Assembly (NCBI RefSeq): GCF_048544455.1
Contig: NC_133534.1
Span: 31,014,217 to 31,078,216 of the forward strand
Reading direction: 5' to 3'
DNA length: 64,000 bases
Source: Silene latifolia
Taxonomy: Eukaryota; Streptophyta; Magnoliopsida; Caryophyllales; Caryophyllaceae
The position numbers and the translations under genes were made by a program. Below, one piece after another: positions 47,501-57,937 of the stretch. Position 1 is the stretch's first letter; every line of letters starts with the position of its first letter. A model generated the notes under the pieces. The model had not been told where the DNA came from. It saw nothing but the letters and a program-made list of their open reading frames with translations, and made no database searches.

Positions 47501-48188
47501 CCTTAGATGACAAAGAAAAATCTAGATAATTAACTTGAATTTGATTCAAGCAGAGTCAAATAAATAAAAATAACCTCACTTGCTACATACTTCTACATCA
47601 TAAACAAGCAAAAATAAGCAAACATAGAGAAACTCGAAAGGCGAACCTGATAATGAACCTCGGCAGCGGAAATTCGACTCAAACAACCTCACAAATATCA
47701 TAGAAGAAAGGAAGAAGGAAGGAGAAGGAGTAGGAAAAGAAAAGGGAGTCGAGAGGACGGCGAGGAGGCAGGCGTCGGAGGTGGCAGGGGTTAGTGATGG
47801 TCGGCGTCGGAGGTGAGTGATCGGCGTCGGAGGTGAGTCGGGATTTGTGGGGTTAGGGTTTGGGGAAAAATCAATTTAGGGTGAGACTTGAGAGAGATAA
47901 TGAGAGAAGTCAGGGTTTTCTTTGTTTTCTTTTATTTTTATGTTAAAGGTATATCCGACGGAAATTCCGTCAGTATTCCTTAATTCCCGACGGATATTCC
48001 GTCACATAGTATTCGCGGCATTCATACTGTTCAACGCGCCAATATTATCTGACGGATTTTGACGGATAATCCGTCAGGAATATTTTATGACGGATTATCC
48101 GTCCGTATTCCGTCAGGTTCCCGATTTTTCTGACGAATTTTTATTTCCGTCAGAATTTCCGTCACTATCCCGCATAATTTTAGTAGTG
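44548..48188. mobile_element. CACTA-type non-autonomous DNA transposon K2
   Basis: Ends CACTACAAAAAAAACGCGGG and CCCGCATAATTTTAGTAGTG, with 3-bp duplication GGG at 44545-44547 and 48189-48191. The subterminal regions (44565-44920 and 47950-48170) hold many copies of TGACGGAAATTCCGTCA and half-copies, which would be the transposase-binding repeats. The 3.6-kb interior has no frame above about 110 codons and no transposase motif, so it is non-autonomous. Confidence 0.93.
47640..47940 (-). other. GC-richer segment of K2, possible captured leader or own promoter
   Basis: This differs from the AT-rich interior. GATCGGCGTCGGAGGTGAGT-like units are repeated at about 47798-47838, followed by GGGTTAGGGTTTGGGG. 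On the minus strand it reads as a CT-rich leader. It could be the 5' part of a captured gene or of the lost transposase gene. Confidence 0.35.
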
Positions 48189-48191
48189 GGG

Positions 48192-49744
48192 TAAGTGAGG
48201 TATTGGGTAAAAAGGGGCGAAGATGAATTTGGATATGTGGGGTTAATAGCCAGGCTAGCAACAACGACTCCAAATACAACTGCATCTCAACTTCGTACTC
48301 AATATAACAAGATGAAACGGTGCAAAAACCATGCACTAAACTCACAAAACACCAAGAACTCATCAACTCCCCATAAGATATAAGTAAGGCATGGGAGTGA
48401 AAATTATTCATACAATTTCTCGTTTTTTTCATTTGACTTATTTTTTTCGTTTTTTTTTTCTTTCATTCTTTTCGTTTTTTTTTTCGTTTCTTTTTTTTTT
48501 CTTTTTTTTTTCAACAATTCTTTTCTTTCATTCCCTTCAATTCTTCCACCATCTTCTGAAAATCAGACAAAATAACCATATTGCAATAAAACATTCCAAC
48601 AGCTACTCGTCACTAGCTCGGCTAGGGTAGGAAGTATTATAGAAAGTAGCTAATAGGACAAAAGGCAATTTGGCTATGTTGGGCTCATGGGTAGAATGAA
48701 ATAAAAGGAACTGTCTCTCCTAACATGTGTCACCATCCACAGACCGAATGCATAAATGTATTAAGAAGACTAGACTCATGCTTATGCAAATTGATGTTAC
48801 ATGCCTTAAAGAGAGTACTACTCACATTCTAAATGAAACTGGTCATGAATGTCACCAGTTTATAAAGCTCTAACCTCAGAATGTAATGTAGCTTGCCGAC
48901 ATAATTAATCAAGTCTATTCGTTCAGATAAGAGAGAAACAAAAACTCGTAGATTATGCACATAATCACGCCAACTAAATGTCAAGAATATGCAAGGCTCA
49001 AGTAAGGGTTCAATGTAGTGTCAATGTTCAAACGTTCCGACTCAAATTAAACGTGGAAATTTTTTTAATTTTATGCGATTTTTTGAATTAAAAGCAACAA
49101 TGCATGCGAAAATAATTAAACGTGCAAGCAAAAATGCAAGAAAACATGCATACACAGATATGGATGCATACCTCCCCAAACCAAACCGTACAATGCCCTC
49201 ATTGTACATAAAATAGGGAAAGAAATGCAAACTGAAGAGAAAAGGAGGAGTGGAGTCGGAAAACTTACAAAACGTCATATAGAGGGACCTCCCCAACCCG
49301 ACCATGAACGTGGGAGGTCAAAGAAAGTCAAGCAGTAGCTCAATAGACGTAAAACAGCCGCTGGAAGACGAAACTGCTCGATCGAGCAACTTGGAACAAC
49401 TCGATCGAGTAAACTGGAAAATGGAAGGACTCAATCGAGAAGAAAACTGCTCGATCGAGTAAACGTGATTTCTGCTTTGGTCGATCGAGTAAGAATATCA
49501 CTCGATCGAGTGAAAATTACCCAAAAAGAGCTCGATCGAGTAAAGAACTGCTCGATCGAGTGAAGTAACCTGCAAAACACGCATTTCAAAGCAAGGAAAG
49601 CATAAAGAGTTCGTAAAACAGCGTCTAAAGTTAAACATAAAGCTAAAGAAAAATAAATAGTTCAACAAAAGTACAATAAAATAGTCTGGGCTGCCTCCCG
49701 GAGAGCGCTGGTTTATGATGTCCCGCACGACCTTCCTTCTGGCA
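48192..49744 (-). other. 3' untranslated region of I upstream of K2
   Basis: No gene. It has poly-T runs (48425-48520), the phrase CTGCCTCCCGGAGAGCGCTG at 49692 just after the integrase end, and a palindrome array at 49376-49561. Confidence 0.7.
49376..49561. repeat. CTCGATCGAG array with alternating 20/30-bp steps
   Basis: Sites start at 49376, 49399, 49429, 49449, 49479, 49500, 49530 and 49550: steps 23, 30, 20, 30, 21, 30, 20. The first base of each site varies while the CGATCGA core is kept in all but one. Spacers differ in sequence. Confidence 0.9.
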
Positions 49745-50893
49745 TCAAATAACTGGCGCGTCTAGCTCGTCAAAGTACAAGACTTCAACACGATTGTCTG
49801 CTTCATTCGCCTCGTGGTAATGCTTCACATATTGGCCATTCACCTTGAACCTATGACCTTCGGAATCTTCGAGCTCCACGGATCCAAATTTGGTAACAGC
49901 TGTCACCGTATAAGGACCACTCCACTTGGACTTCAGCTTGCCAGGAAACAATCTCAATCGGGCATTAAACAGCAGCACCTTTTGCCCAACGTGGAACTCC
50001 CAAGGTACAATTCTCTTGTCATGCCATCTCTTCGTCTTTCCTTTGTAACTGCGCGAGCTATCATAGGCATTAAGCCTAAATTCTTCCAACTCATCCTGCT
50101 GCAAAAGACGATTCTGACCACACAACTTAGAATCAAAGTTAAGCTCACGAATTGCCCACCAAGCCTTACATTCCAACTCAACAGGTAGGTGACATGATTT
50201 CCCATAAACTAACCTATAAGGTGATGCACCAATCGGTGTCTTAAAGGCAGTTCTGTAAGCCCATAATGTGTCCTCTAACTTCAGACTCCAATCCTTCCGT
50301 GATTTAGAAACTACCTTAGACAAGATCTCTTTCAACTCGCGGTTAGAGACCTCAACCTGGCCACTAGTTTGGGGATGATACCCCAAACCTCGCCGGTGTT
50401 GGACACCAACTTTAGACAGAATAGAAGTTAGTTTCTTTTCCTTAAAGTGCATTCCCCCATCACTAATGACGACCCTAGGGACACCAAATCGGGGAAATAT
50501 GACCTTTTTGAACATTTTTATCACGGTCTTGGCATCACAATGGGGTGAAGCAATTGCCTCAACCCATTTGGACACATAATCTACAGCCACTAAGATGTAC
50601 CTGTTACCTTTACTAGACGGGAACGGTCCATGGAAATCAATGCCCCAGACATCGAAAACCGCAACCTCTAAGATGCCGTTTTGTGGCATCTCATGTCTCT
50701 TTGAAATGTTCCCTGATCTTTGGTAAGCATCACAAGCTGAAACAAAAGACTTAGCATCAGCAAACAAAGAAGGCCAGTAAAAACCAGACTGAAGTAACTT
50801 AGCCACGGTGCGCGATGGACCGTGGTGACCACCATAGGAAGAGGAGTGACAGCCTTCCAGGACTACTTTGGCCTCCCACTGCGGAATACACCG
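49745..50893 (-). pseudogene. Integrase of element I
   Basis: Runs from the RNase H end to [16 protein letters not shown] at 49745. It shows the HH part of the zinc site ([10 protein letters not shown]) but CDAYQRSG instead of CDxCQR, so the last zinc Cys is Tyr (codon 50723-50725). Catalytic core: [13 protein letters not shown] with the first Asp, [10 protein letters not shown] with the second, [17 protein letters not shown] with Glu. The C-terminal [10 protein letters not shown] block is present and no chromodomain is seen, as in Athila. An in-frame TAA at 50897-50899 separates it from RNase H. Confidence 0.9.
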
Positions 50894-50896
50894 TCT

Positions 50897-52409
50897 TTAG
50901 AGACCGTCTGCACATTCCTTAAACAAATAAGGATCATCCCAGAAGTATTGCTTAGCGTTATACAGAAAACGCTTCCTCTGCTGATGAGAAAGGTCAGGCG
51001 GCAGCTTGCCACTGACAACGAAGTTAGCTATATCTGCATACCAAGGTTCTTGGTCAACAATAGACGATATAAGAGCAATTAAAGTATCGTCAGGAAAAGA
51101 ATCATCAATAGGTAGAGAATCTTCCCCTTCTTGTCGCATCAGTCGCGACAAATGATCTGCTACAACGTTCTCAGCTCTTTTCTTATCCTTAATCTGCAAA
51201 TCAAACTCCTGAAGAAGGAGTATCCATCTCAATAGCCGTGGTTTAGCCTCCTTATTAGCAAGGAGATGCCTCAAAGCTGCATGGTTAGTAAAAACAGTAA
51301 CTTCTGACCCAACTAAATAAGTACGAAACTTTTCTAAGGCATAAACTACAGCTAGCAGCTCTTTCTCAGTGGTAATGTACTTCACTTGAGCCTCATCCAG
51401 AGTTCGGCTCGCATAGTAGATAGCATTCAAAGCATTATCTTTCCTTTGGCCTAGCACCGCTCCTAGTGCATAGTCACTCGCATCACACATAATCTCAAAC
51501 GGCAAGTCCCAGTCGGGAGGCTGTATGATCGGCGCAGAGACTAAAGCCTGCTTTAACCTATTAAAAGCAGAAAGACAATCATCAGTAAACACAAAAGGGG
51601 CATCCTTAAGTAGCAGCTGTGTAAGTGGTTTAGCAATTTTTGAGAAATCCCTGATAAACCGGCGATAAAAGCCGGCGTGACCAAGGAAACTCCTCACCCC
51701 CTTTAACATTAACAGGAGGTGGCAATTGCTGAATCACTTCCACATTTGCTTTATCAACCTCTATTCGCCTATCAGAAACTAAGTGCCCTAAGACAACTCC
51801 TTCGTTGACCATAAAGTGGCACTTCTCCCATTTCAGCACAAGATTAACCTTAATACAGCGCTGCAACACTTTCTCAAGGTTAGACAGACAGTTAGAAAAA
51901 TCACTTCCATATACACTGAAATCGTCCATAAAAACTTCCATAATAGACTCAATATACTCTGAAAATATCCCCATCATGCACCTTTGAAAGGTGGCAGGGG
52001 CATTACACAAACCAAAAGGCATCCTGCGATAAGCAAAAACGACCTGAGGACAAGTAAATGTAGTCTTAGCTTGATCGTCTGGGTGGATAGGGATCTGAAA
52101 GAACCCTGAATACCCGTCTAAATAGCAGAAAAATTTATGAGAAGCTAACCTTTCTACCATTTGATCAATAAAAGGAAGGGAAAAGTGATCTTTCTTGGTG
52201 GCGGCATTCAGATGTCTGTAATCTATACACATCCGCCAACCAGTTACTACTCGAGTAGGTATTAATTCATTCTTATCATTCTTAACAACAGTTGTCCCTC
52301 CTTTCTTCGGGACCACCTGTACTGGACTCACCCATTTAGAATTACCAACAGAATAAATAATACCTGCATCTAGCAGCTTCATTACCTCAGCCATCACAAC
52401 ATCCTGCAT
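50897..52409 (-). pseudogene. Reverse transcriptase and RNase H of element I
   Basis: From MQDVVMAEVMKLLDAG: WRMCIDYRHLNAATKKDHF, then CYLDGYSGFFQIPI with the first catalytic Asp, MPFGLCNAPATFQRCM, and FMDDFSVYG carrying the Asp pair. The frame shifts near 51700 (stop at 51630 in the first frame), then continues MLKGVRSFLGHAGFYRRF. RNase H shows MCDASDYALGAVLG and TTEKELLAVVYAL; the third acidic position reads FTNHAALRHLL, Asn instead of Asp (51284-51286). ADHLSRL closes the domain. Upstream a TAG at 52413-52415 separates it from the linker. Confidence 0.92.
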
Positions 52410-52412
52410 CTT

Positions 52413-53488
52413 CTAGTTCAGCCGGCGCTGACCCTGTCTGCAAGGTTTGTGATCTTCCTCCAGCTCTATCTTGTGCATACAAACATCGGGACTAATCCCC
52501 TTGATATCGTCTAATGAGTAACCCAGTGCTTTCCTGTTTTTCTTAAGTACAGTTAACAAAGATGTCAGCTGATGATCATTAAGCTTAGCACTAACAATGA
52601 CTGGGTATTGCTCTATATCGTCTAAGAAAACATATTTAAGATGATAAGGGAGAGGCTTACGTTCCGGTACCTTTACCTCAATGGAGGAAAGAGTGCTAAT
52701 CATTTGTTCCACTTGCTCTCCCTCATGCTCATCTAAATCATCAACAAGCAAATCCAACGCAGCGTCATCGTCGTCTGGGCTATCTGCACACTCATAAAAA
52801 AGCATAAGGGCTTCTAGAGGGTCCTTCATAAAAGAACCCGACCAGAAGTCATAGATAGACTCGTCAATAATATCAACCGAATAGCAAGTATCCTCTATCA
52901 TTGGCTTAGCCAAAGTGCTAGACAGACTGATGGTGATCGCGTCATCCCCTACTACAAGAGTCAAACGCTCTTGTTTGACATCAATAACGGCCCCAGCTGT
53001 ACAAAGGAATGGTCTTCCTAAGATAATTTAGGTCCGGGTGTCCTCAGCTATATCTAAAACATTGAAATCAACTGGGATAAAGAGCCTGCCTATTTTCACA
53101 GACACGTCCTCTAAGACACCTAAGGGCTTCCTAATGATCTATCACCATCTCGTAGGGTAATGTTAGTCACTTTAAGATGACTCATGTTCAGTTTCTTGCA
53201 GACAGAAAGGGGCATGACACTGACACTGGCTCCTAAATAACAAAGAGCCTTATCAATAACCACGTTGCCTATAATACAGGTAATAGAAAAGCTGCCCGGG
53301 TCTTTCATTTTTGGAGGAGCCTTATTCAAAAGGAAATTACTAGACTCTTCCATAAATGAAATCATCTCAAATTCACTTAAATTTCTCTTACGGGTCACAA
53401 TATCATTCATAAACTTAGCGTAAGTAGGTACCTGAGTAACAAGTTCGGAAAAAGGGACAGTTACCTGAAGATTCTTCACAACGTCCAC
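52413..53488 (-). pseudogene. Protease and linker of element I
   Basis: Starts in MDVVKNLQVTVPFSELV, matching the KFMEIVKNLEVSIPFTEL block of A. The active loop reads KALCYLGASVSVMP, so the catalytic Asp is Tyr (53237-53239). A frameshift occurs near 53125, then IILGRPFLCTAGAVIDV with a TAA just before it near 53025. The acidic linker and GYSLDDIKGISPDVCMHKIE lead to the reverse transcriptase. The protein is dead on several counts. Confidence 0.88.
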
Positions 53489-53499
53489 AAACTTACCGC

Positions 53500-54408
53500 A
53501 TCTTGTTGCTCGATCTTTCGTCCTTCGACGACCGGGAAGGGCACTCTGGTAGCTATGAGTGAACCCGCAACTTTTTCTTTACCTTTATCAATGTGTGACG
53601 TCTCCACAACAGGGGAAGATGACACGGTAGCGGAATTAGATAGTAAAATAGGATCTCCGCCACTTCTGGTACTCGATCGAGCACAATTACCACTCGATCG
53701 ACCATTCTCTCTTTCTGTCTTACTCGATCGAGTGATTTCTGCAGCAAATTTACTCGATCGAGTAAGAATATCACTCGATCGACCATCGTCAATTAGTGCA
53801 CTTCTCGATCGACCAGTAATTTCATTCGATAGAGTGATGGGATGAATTGATTCACTCGATCGAGTCGATAAATCACTCGATCGAGTATCTTGATTACACG
53901 CAGCAAGTATTTCGGCTAAAAACTCATCCATATCATCCTCCGAGGCCTCTTCAACTATCAAAACCTCGTCTTCTGGTACCTTTGGCCCTTCATGAGTAAG
54001 GCCAACTTGGAAATTCGTTGCACTAACTTGATTGCTTGTCTGTAGAAGCTTGGCTTGGTCTTTCGCGAGTGTTAACTGCGCGACTTGTTCTCTCAATTCC
54101 GCTATGACCGTTTCTTTCCTATTACAATTCTCTTCAAACTGTTGTGATATGCTCATCACAAAGGATTTTAATTCAGCCATTTCTTCATTTGCAGAAGGAA
54201 AAACCTGTTGCGGCTCTGGCGCGGAGGGAGTAGAGATATTCTTTATTTCTTTATACACCTGAGAAAAAGGAACTCCTTGCTTGTACTTCTGATAAGCAAG
54301 GACGCGCTTTACACTTTCCATGCACCCAATAGGGTCATGCCCTTCCATGCCACATCTACCACATGGCTCTATATGCTCAGTAATCGAACAAACCTGTAAT
54401 TTAGGCAT
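53500..54408 (-). pseudogene. Truncated gag of element I (zinc knuckle onward)
   Basis: Begins MPKLQVCSITEHIEP and goes directly into the knuckle CGRCGMEGHDPIGC. The capsid region that precedes the knuckle in A is absent; only about 137 bp separate the start from the primer site. A long middle section rich in Arg-Ser (TRSSDLSTRSS type) is encoded by the palindrome array at 53671-53886. It ends near the FPVVEGRK block, with a shift before the protease near 53495. Either the start was lost by deletion, or this family makes no capsid. Confidence 0.82.
53671..53886. repeat. Palindrome array within the gag coding sequence of I
   Basis: Nine CTCGATCGA-type sites start at 53671, 53692, 53722, 53752, 53773, 53803, 53824, 53854 and 53875. 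The steps are 21, 30, 30, 21, 30, 21, 30 and 21, all multiples of three. On the gag frame the sites encode TRSS-like tetrapeptides. Confidence 0.92.
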
Positions 54409-54544
54409 TCTGGCAAATAGACTTACAAAGCAACGAACAACCTGCAAAACTAATCAAAACTTTACAGAAATGAGATCAGCCTCAAGGAATAAATTCCTTG
54501 AGACGAGAGACAAACTTAATTAAAGCAACAAAATTGCGCCACCA

Positions 54545-54561
54545 CCCCGACAACGGCGCCA
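54545..54561 (-). other. Primer binding site of I
   Basis: On the minus strand TGGCGCCGTTGTCGGGG, five bases after the LTR end. Asp-type with one change. Confidence 0.85.
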
Positions 54562-54566
54562 AAATT

Positions 54567-56002
54567 TGACACGTCTATCGCGTACCTGTCAAAAATACCA
54601 ACTGGCTCTAACTAATATAGCTAGGGAAGTCGGGTCGAATCCACAGAGAGGTAGGAAATTGTCAGCTTAATCTAAGTTCGTCAAGGTAACCAAATTGGGG
54701 GGTTTTTAATTGTGATATTCTAAACTAAAAAGGAGGTAAGGAAGAGAAAATAAGAGAATAAAGATCAACCAAGGAGAGAAAAATAACGAAGACAGACAAT
54801 TCACCATAATCATCCGGTCAAGTAATCTAGGTCTCAGGTCAATGCAAATAAGATCTAAGGAGCAGTGAATATCTCCTTTCGGTCTCAACTCGCCCTAAAG
54901 CGTAAATAGCTTAGCCTTCGCCCTAACTACAATACCCTATTGTTCGCTACTAGTATCACCTTTTCCAATCTTTAGGTCCAGGTCAAGGGTCACTAAGATA
55001 TAAATGTCTAATTGCGTCGACTCAAATAGACAGATACAGATAAATGCAGCATTCAAACAACAAAGACTATACCAGCATTAACCCAATAAATCGATTACTA
55101 TCCCTTCATAATTATGGATCCCCTTTAGTCTTAACAGAGGGAAATTAGCTACTCATCATCATCGAATTATCAATAACAACAAATAGATAATAAAGAGAAT
55201 TAAACATGATAAATAAACTAACAAGGATTGAATTAAAGCAATTATGATAACAATAAAGGGAAGAAAGAATTAAAGCAAATGATTAAGAATTAAGAGATTG
55301 ATAATACCAATATATAAATCCAAATCTGAGTAGCAAGAGAGTAAAAGAAGGGCAAAATCCAAAGAACAGTAACCAGTGATAGAGTAAAAATGAACAGATC
55401 GAAGAGAAGAGAGAGCAAGAGAGCAGTTACGTTGTTCACTCCTCAGTCTTATACGAAAAACACACTCTAACCTAATCTATGGACTAATTACAAAAGCCCA
55501 TAAGATAATTAGGCGGAAAATAAACTAAAGCAGGACAAACTACTCGATCGAGTGGAAATAAACCACTCGATCGAGTAAACTAACACCAAACTACTTGATC
55601 GAGTGGAAATAAACCACTCGATCGAGCACTTCTTGCTTTGTCTCCTCTTGTGTAAACTCGAAATGGTCGATCGAGCATCCTTAGGTATATAAAGCATTCG
55701 ATCGAGCATAAAATCTACTCGATCGAGCTGTTTAAGCACGTTAGACCTTGAAACACTTCCCGAATCTAGCTCACGCGTCTTCCAAGTGTTAGATTTCGAA
55801 ACTCCGGCTCCTCATTCTCCATAAATGCATGCAAATGGGACGGATTAAGGCTCGGTTTAGCTCCTCTTTGGTCAATTCCTACAAATTACATAAAACGAAC
55901 CAAAGTAGAATATTCGGGGGTATTTGTAGCTAGATGCTACATAAAAAGTACAGAAATGCGTGTAAAAATGAGGTAAAAACCTTATATAAAAGACACGCAT
56001 CA
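54567..56002 (-). repeat. 5' LTR of element I
   Basis: 1436 bp, 10 bp shorter than the left copy owing to one deletion near 55300. The palindrome array at 55542-55729 is better preserved than in the left copy, where two sites read AGATCGAG instead of CGATCGAG. Confidence 0.93.
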
Positions 56003-56850
56003 CATCACTTGTAAATATACTAACTCTTTTAACTTTTATCTTTAACTTTATTTCGTTTTTATGATTCTTGCCATGAGAGTAAGTAAGGGAGGGTCACTAA
56101 TCATTTTTATGAATAAAGGATTTAGAAATTCAAGTGTAGGGAAGCACTTTCACCGAAAGAGCGAGAAATCACGGAGAATCAGGACCAGCCCGAGCGTCCC
56201 GCAAGGAATCCGCTCGTCCTGGTAGATGATACGAGCGTCCTGGGTATGATATGCTCGGCCTGAGAAAGCTGGAAAAGGAAGTTTTTGGTCTGACTGAGAA
56301 TCCAAGGGTCTCACTTGTGAATCCGCTCATCTCAATCAAGACGGTCATCTCACGTGGAATCCGCCCATCCTAATGGTATTATTTTCTTGCATTTCTTCCT
56401 GGAAGAGAATCCGAGCGCCCTCATTTGAATCTGCTCGTCCTGTAGCGTAAAACGCTCGTCCCGATGAGAATCTGCCCGTCCTGCCTGCTTCAATATTTGT
56501 GATCTGTCCTGGATGAAGATCTGAGCGTCCCATGAGGAATCCGCTCATCTCCATGGTCTAAGATCCGAGCGTCCTAAGATCGAGCCGCTCGTCGCCCTGC
56601 GTCTTATTTTCTGATTTTCTCGCCAACTAAAATCTTCCCCACCACACATTTTGTGACACCTCGTTCTTCCTTCCACTATATCATATAAAACCCCCTCTCT
56701 TGTAACCCAGATTATATCTCAAGCACTCATTTACCCAACAAAAACAAAACCCCCCAAAATCTAGGGTTTTAAAAGATTCAAAAGAAGCTCTAAATCACAA
56801 GGAACATCTCCTTATTTCAAACAAGTCAAATTCCAGATCTATATTCAAGA
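56003..56850 (+). other. Spacer of D with palindrome array and candidate internal promoter
   Basis: Resumes D after element I with ACTTGTAAATAT. An array at 56187-56594 has arms at 56187, 56207, 56228 and 56248 (steps 20, 21, 20) and later decayed copies. TATAAAACCCC follows at 56684, then an A/C-rich leader to the ATG at 56851. Confidence 0.72.
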
Positions 56851-57937
56851 ATGGGACGAAGAGGATCATTATTTAGAGAAAGAAGTAAACCAAGGGGAAG
56901 AGGAAGCTCATCCACTTCTCACATCAACACTTTCAGAAGAGAACATGAGGAGATAGTTGACCTCACCAAGCTTGATGAATTTTCCAATATAGAGTTTGTC
57001 AATGATGTTCAAAGGCTCCTTTTTCATCGATTACATGGTAAGAACATTCTCCCTACCAAATTCATGTGCCATAAAACCTTGAGAAAACTTGGAATCTATC
57101 ACCAAACGGAAGCTCTCTTCGAATTATTTGGTTTTTCCACCTTGTTCCATATGCATGAACAAACATATCGGTTTCTAGTTGTTGAATTCTTGAGTTTCTT
57201 AAAAATTACCACTTTGAACAAGAAAATTCGTGTAGAGTTTAGATTGGAAAATGCAACTAGGATGATGACCCTTGTCGAATTTGGAAGTGTGCTTGGGCTA
57301 GATGTTTCGCCTACCCGAACATCAAAGCCGAGAAAGTATAGTGTGGCACCCTTATGGAGAGCTATGACGGGTCGGGATTTTTCCTATATCAAGGAATGTT
57401 TAGCCTTTTATATCCAAAATCCCATTATAAGGCTCACATACCGATTCCTATCCGGAACTCTTCTTGCTCGCCGAGATCCGGCGATAGTAAATTTGCTAGA
57501 CCTTGTCTTTATGGAATCCTATCTTGAGATTGATGGAAGAAGTGGGTACCATTTCAACGCCTCGCTTGTTATCCTAGAGAAATGGGCCAAATTCCGAAAT
57601 GGGGATGATGATGGTGGGAAGCATATTGTAAATGGGGGACTCATCACAAGACTCGCAAAGCATTTTAACCACAAGTTTAATGAAAACAATGAGTATACAC
57701 CACTTCCGGGAAACACGAGAATCAATGATGAGCTAATTCTTAGACAACACCATTGGATGACCCATGAGGGTTATGAGAAGAGGATTAAATGGATTACCAA
57801 GGGAAGCAACACTATCAACCCACCAATGGAAGGTTTTGCAAGGATTTCAGCAAGAAGAGGCCCTCTTTCTCCAATCACATCTTATCTAATCCCCACAAAT
57901 TCAAATCAAGCAAACCAAGCACCACCTCCAAATCATC
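56851..57937 (+). pseudogene. ATHILA ORF-1-like gene of D, 3' truncated by a fusion
   Basis: MGRRGSLFRERSKPRGRG gives a very basic start. The core shows TKFMCHKTLRKLGI, TYRFLVVEFLSFL, LVEFGSVLGLDV, LWRAMTGRDF, LVFMESYLEIDG and VNGGLITRLAKHF. The frame is uninterrupted to about residue 360 and is the best-kept ORF-1 in the window. At 57930-57937 it runs into gag sequence of G, so the original C-terminus and acidic tail are lost; the open frame then ends by chance at 58011. Confidence 0.87.
57930..57937. other. D/G fusion junction with 8-bp microhomology
   Basis: AAATCATC is the last sequence fitting ORF-1 of D and the first fitting gag of G (A has AAAATCATCAAAGCATCATG at 5694). No target duplication or LTR end is present. 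Confidence 0.7.

Larger units (their letters stand above)
42688..56002 (-). mobile_element. Element I: Athila-type gag-pol retrotransposon, minus strand
   Basis: 13.3 kb including CACTA element K2. LTRs of about 1.44 kb; flanks CACCA (42683-42687) and CATCA (56003-56007), one change apart. The primer site lies beside the right LTR and the polypurine tract beside the left LTR, so the 5' end is on the right. It is the only element here with reverse transcriptase, RNase H and integrase together, but it has several stops, shifts and lost catalytic residues, and no capsid part of gag. It inserted into D just after its integrase. Confidence 0.93.

Noticed and set aside
48391..48630. Phe-rich small frame
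   Set aside because: Translation of poly-T runs in the 3' region of I.
49745..54408. Endogenous pararetrovirus rather than a retrotransposon
   Set aside because: LTRs with target duplications, integrase and a polypurine tract are present; movement-protein or transactivator genes are not seen.
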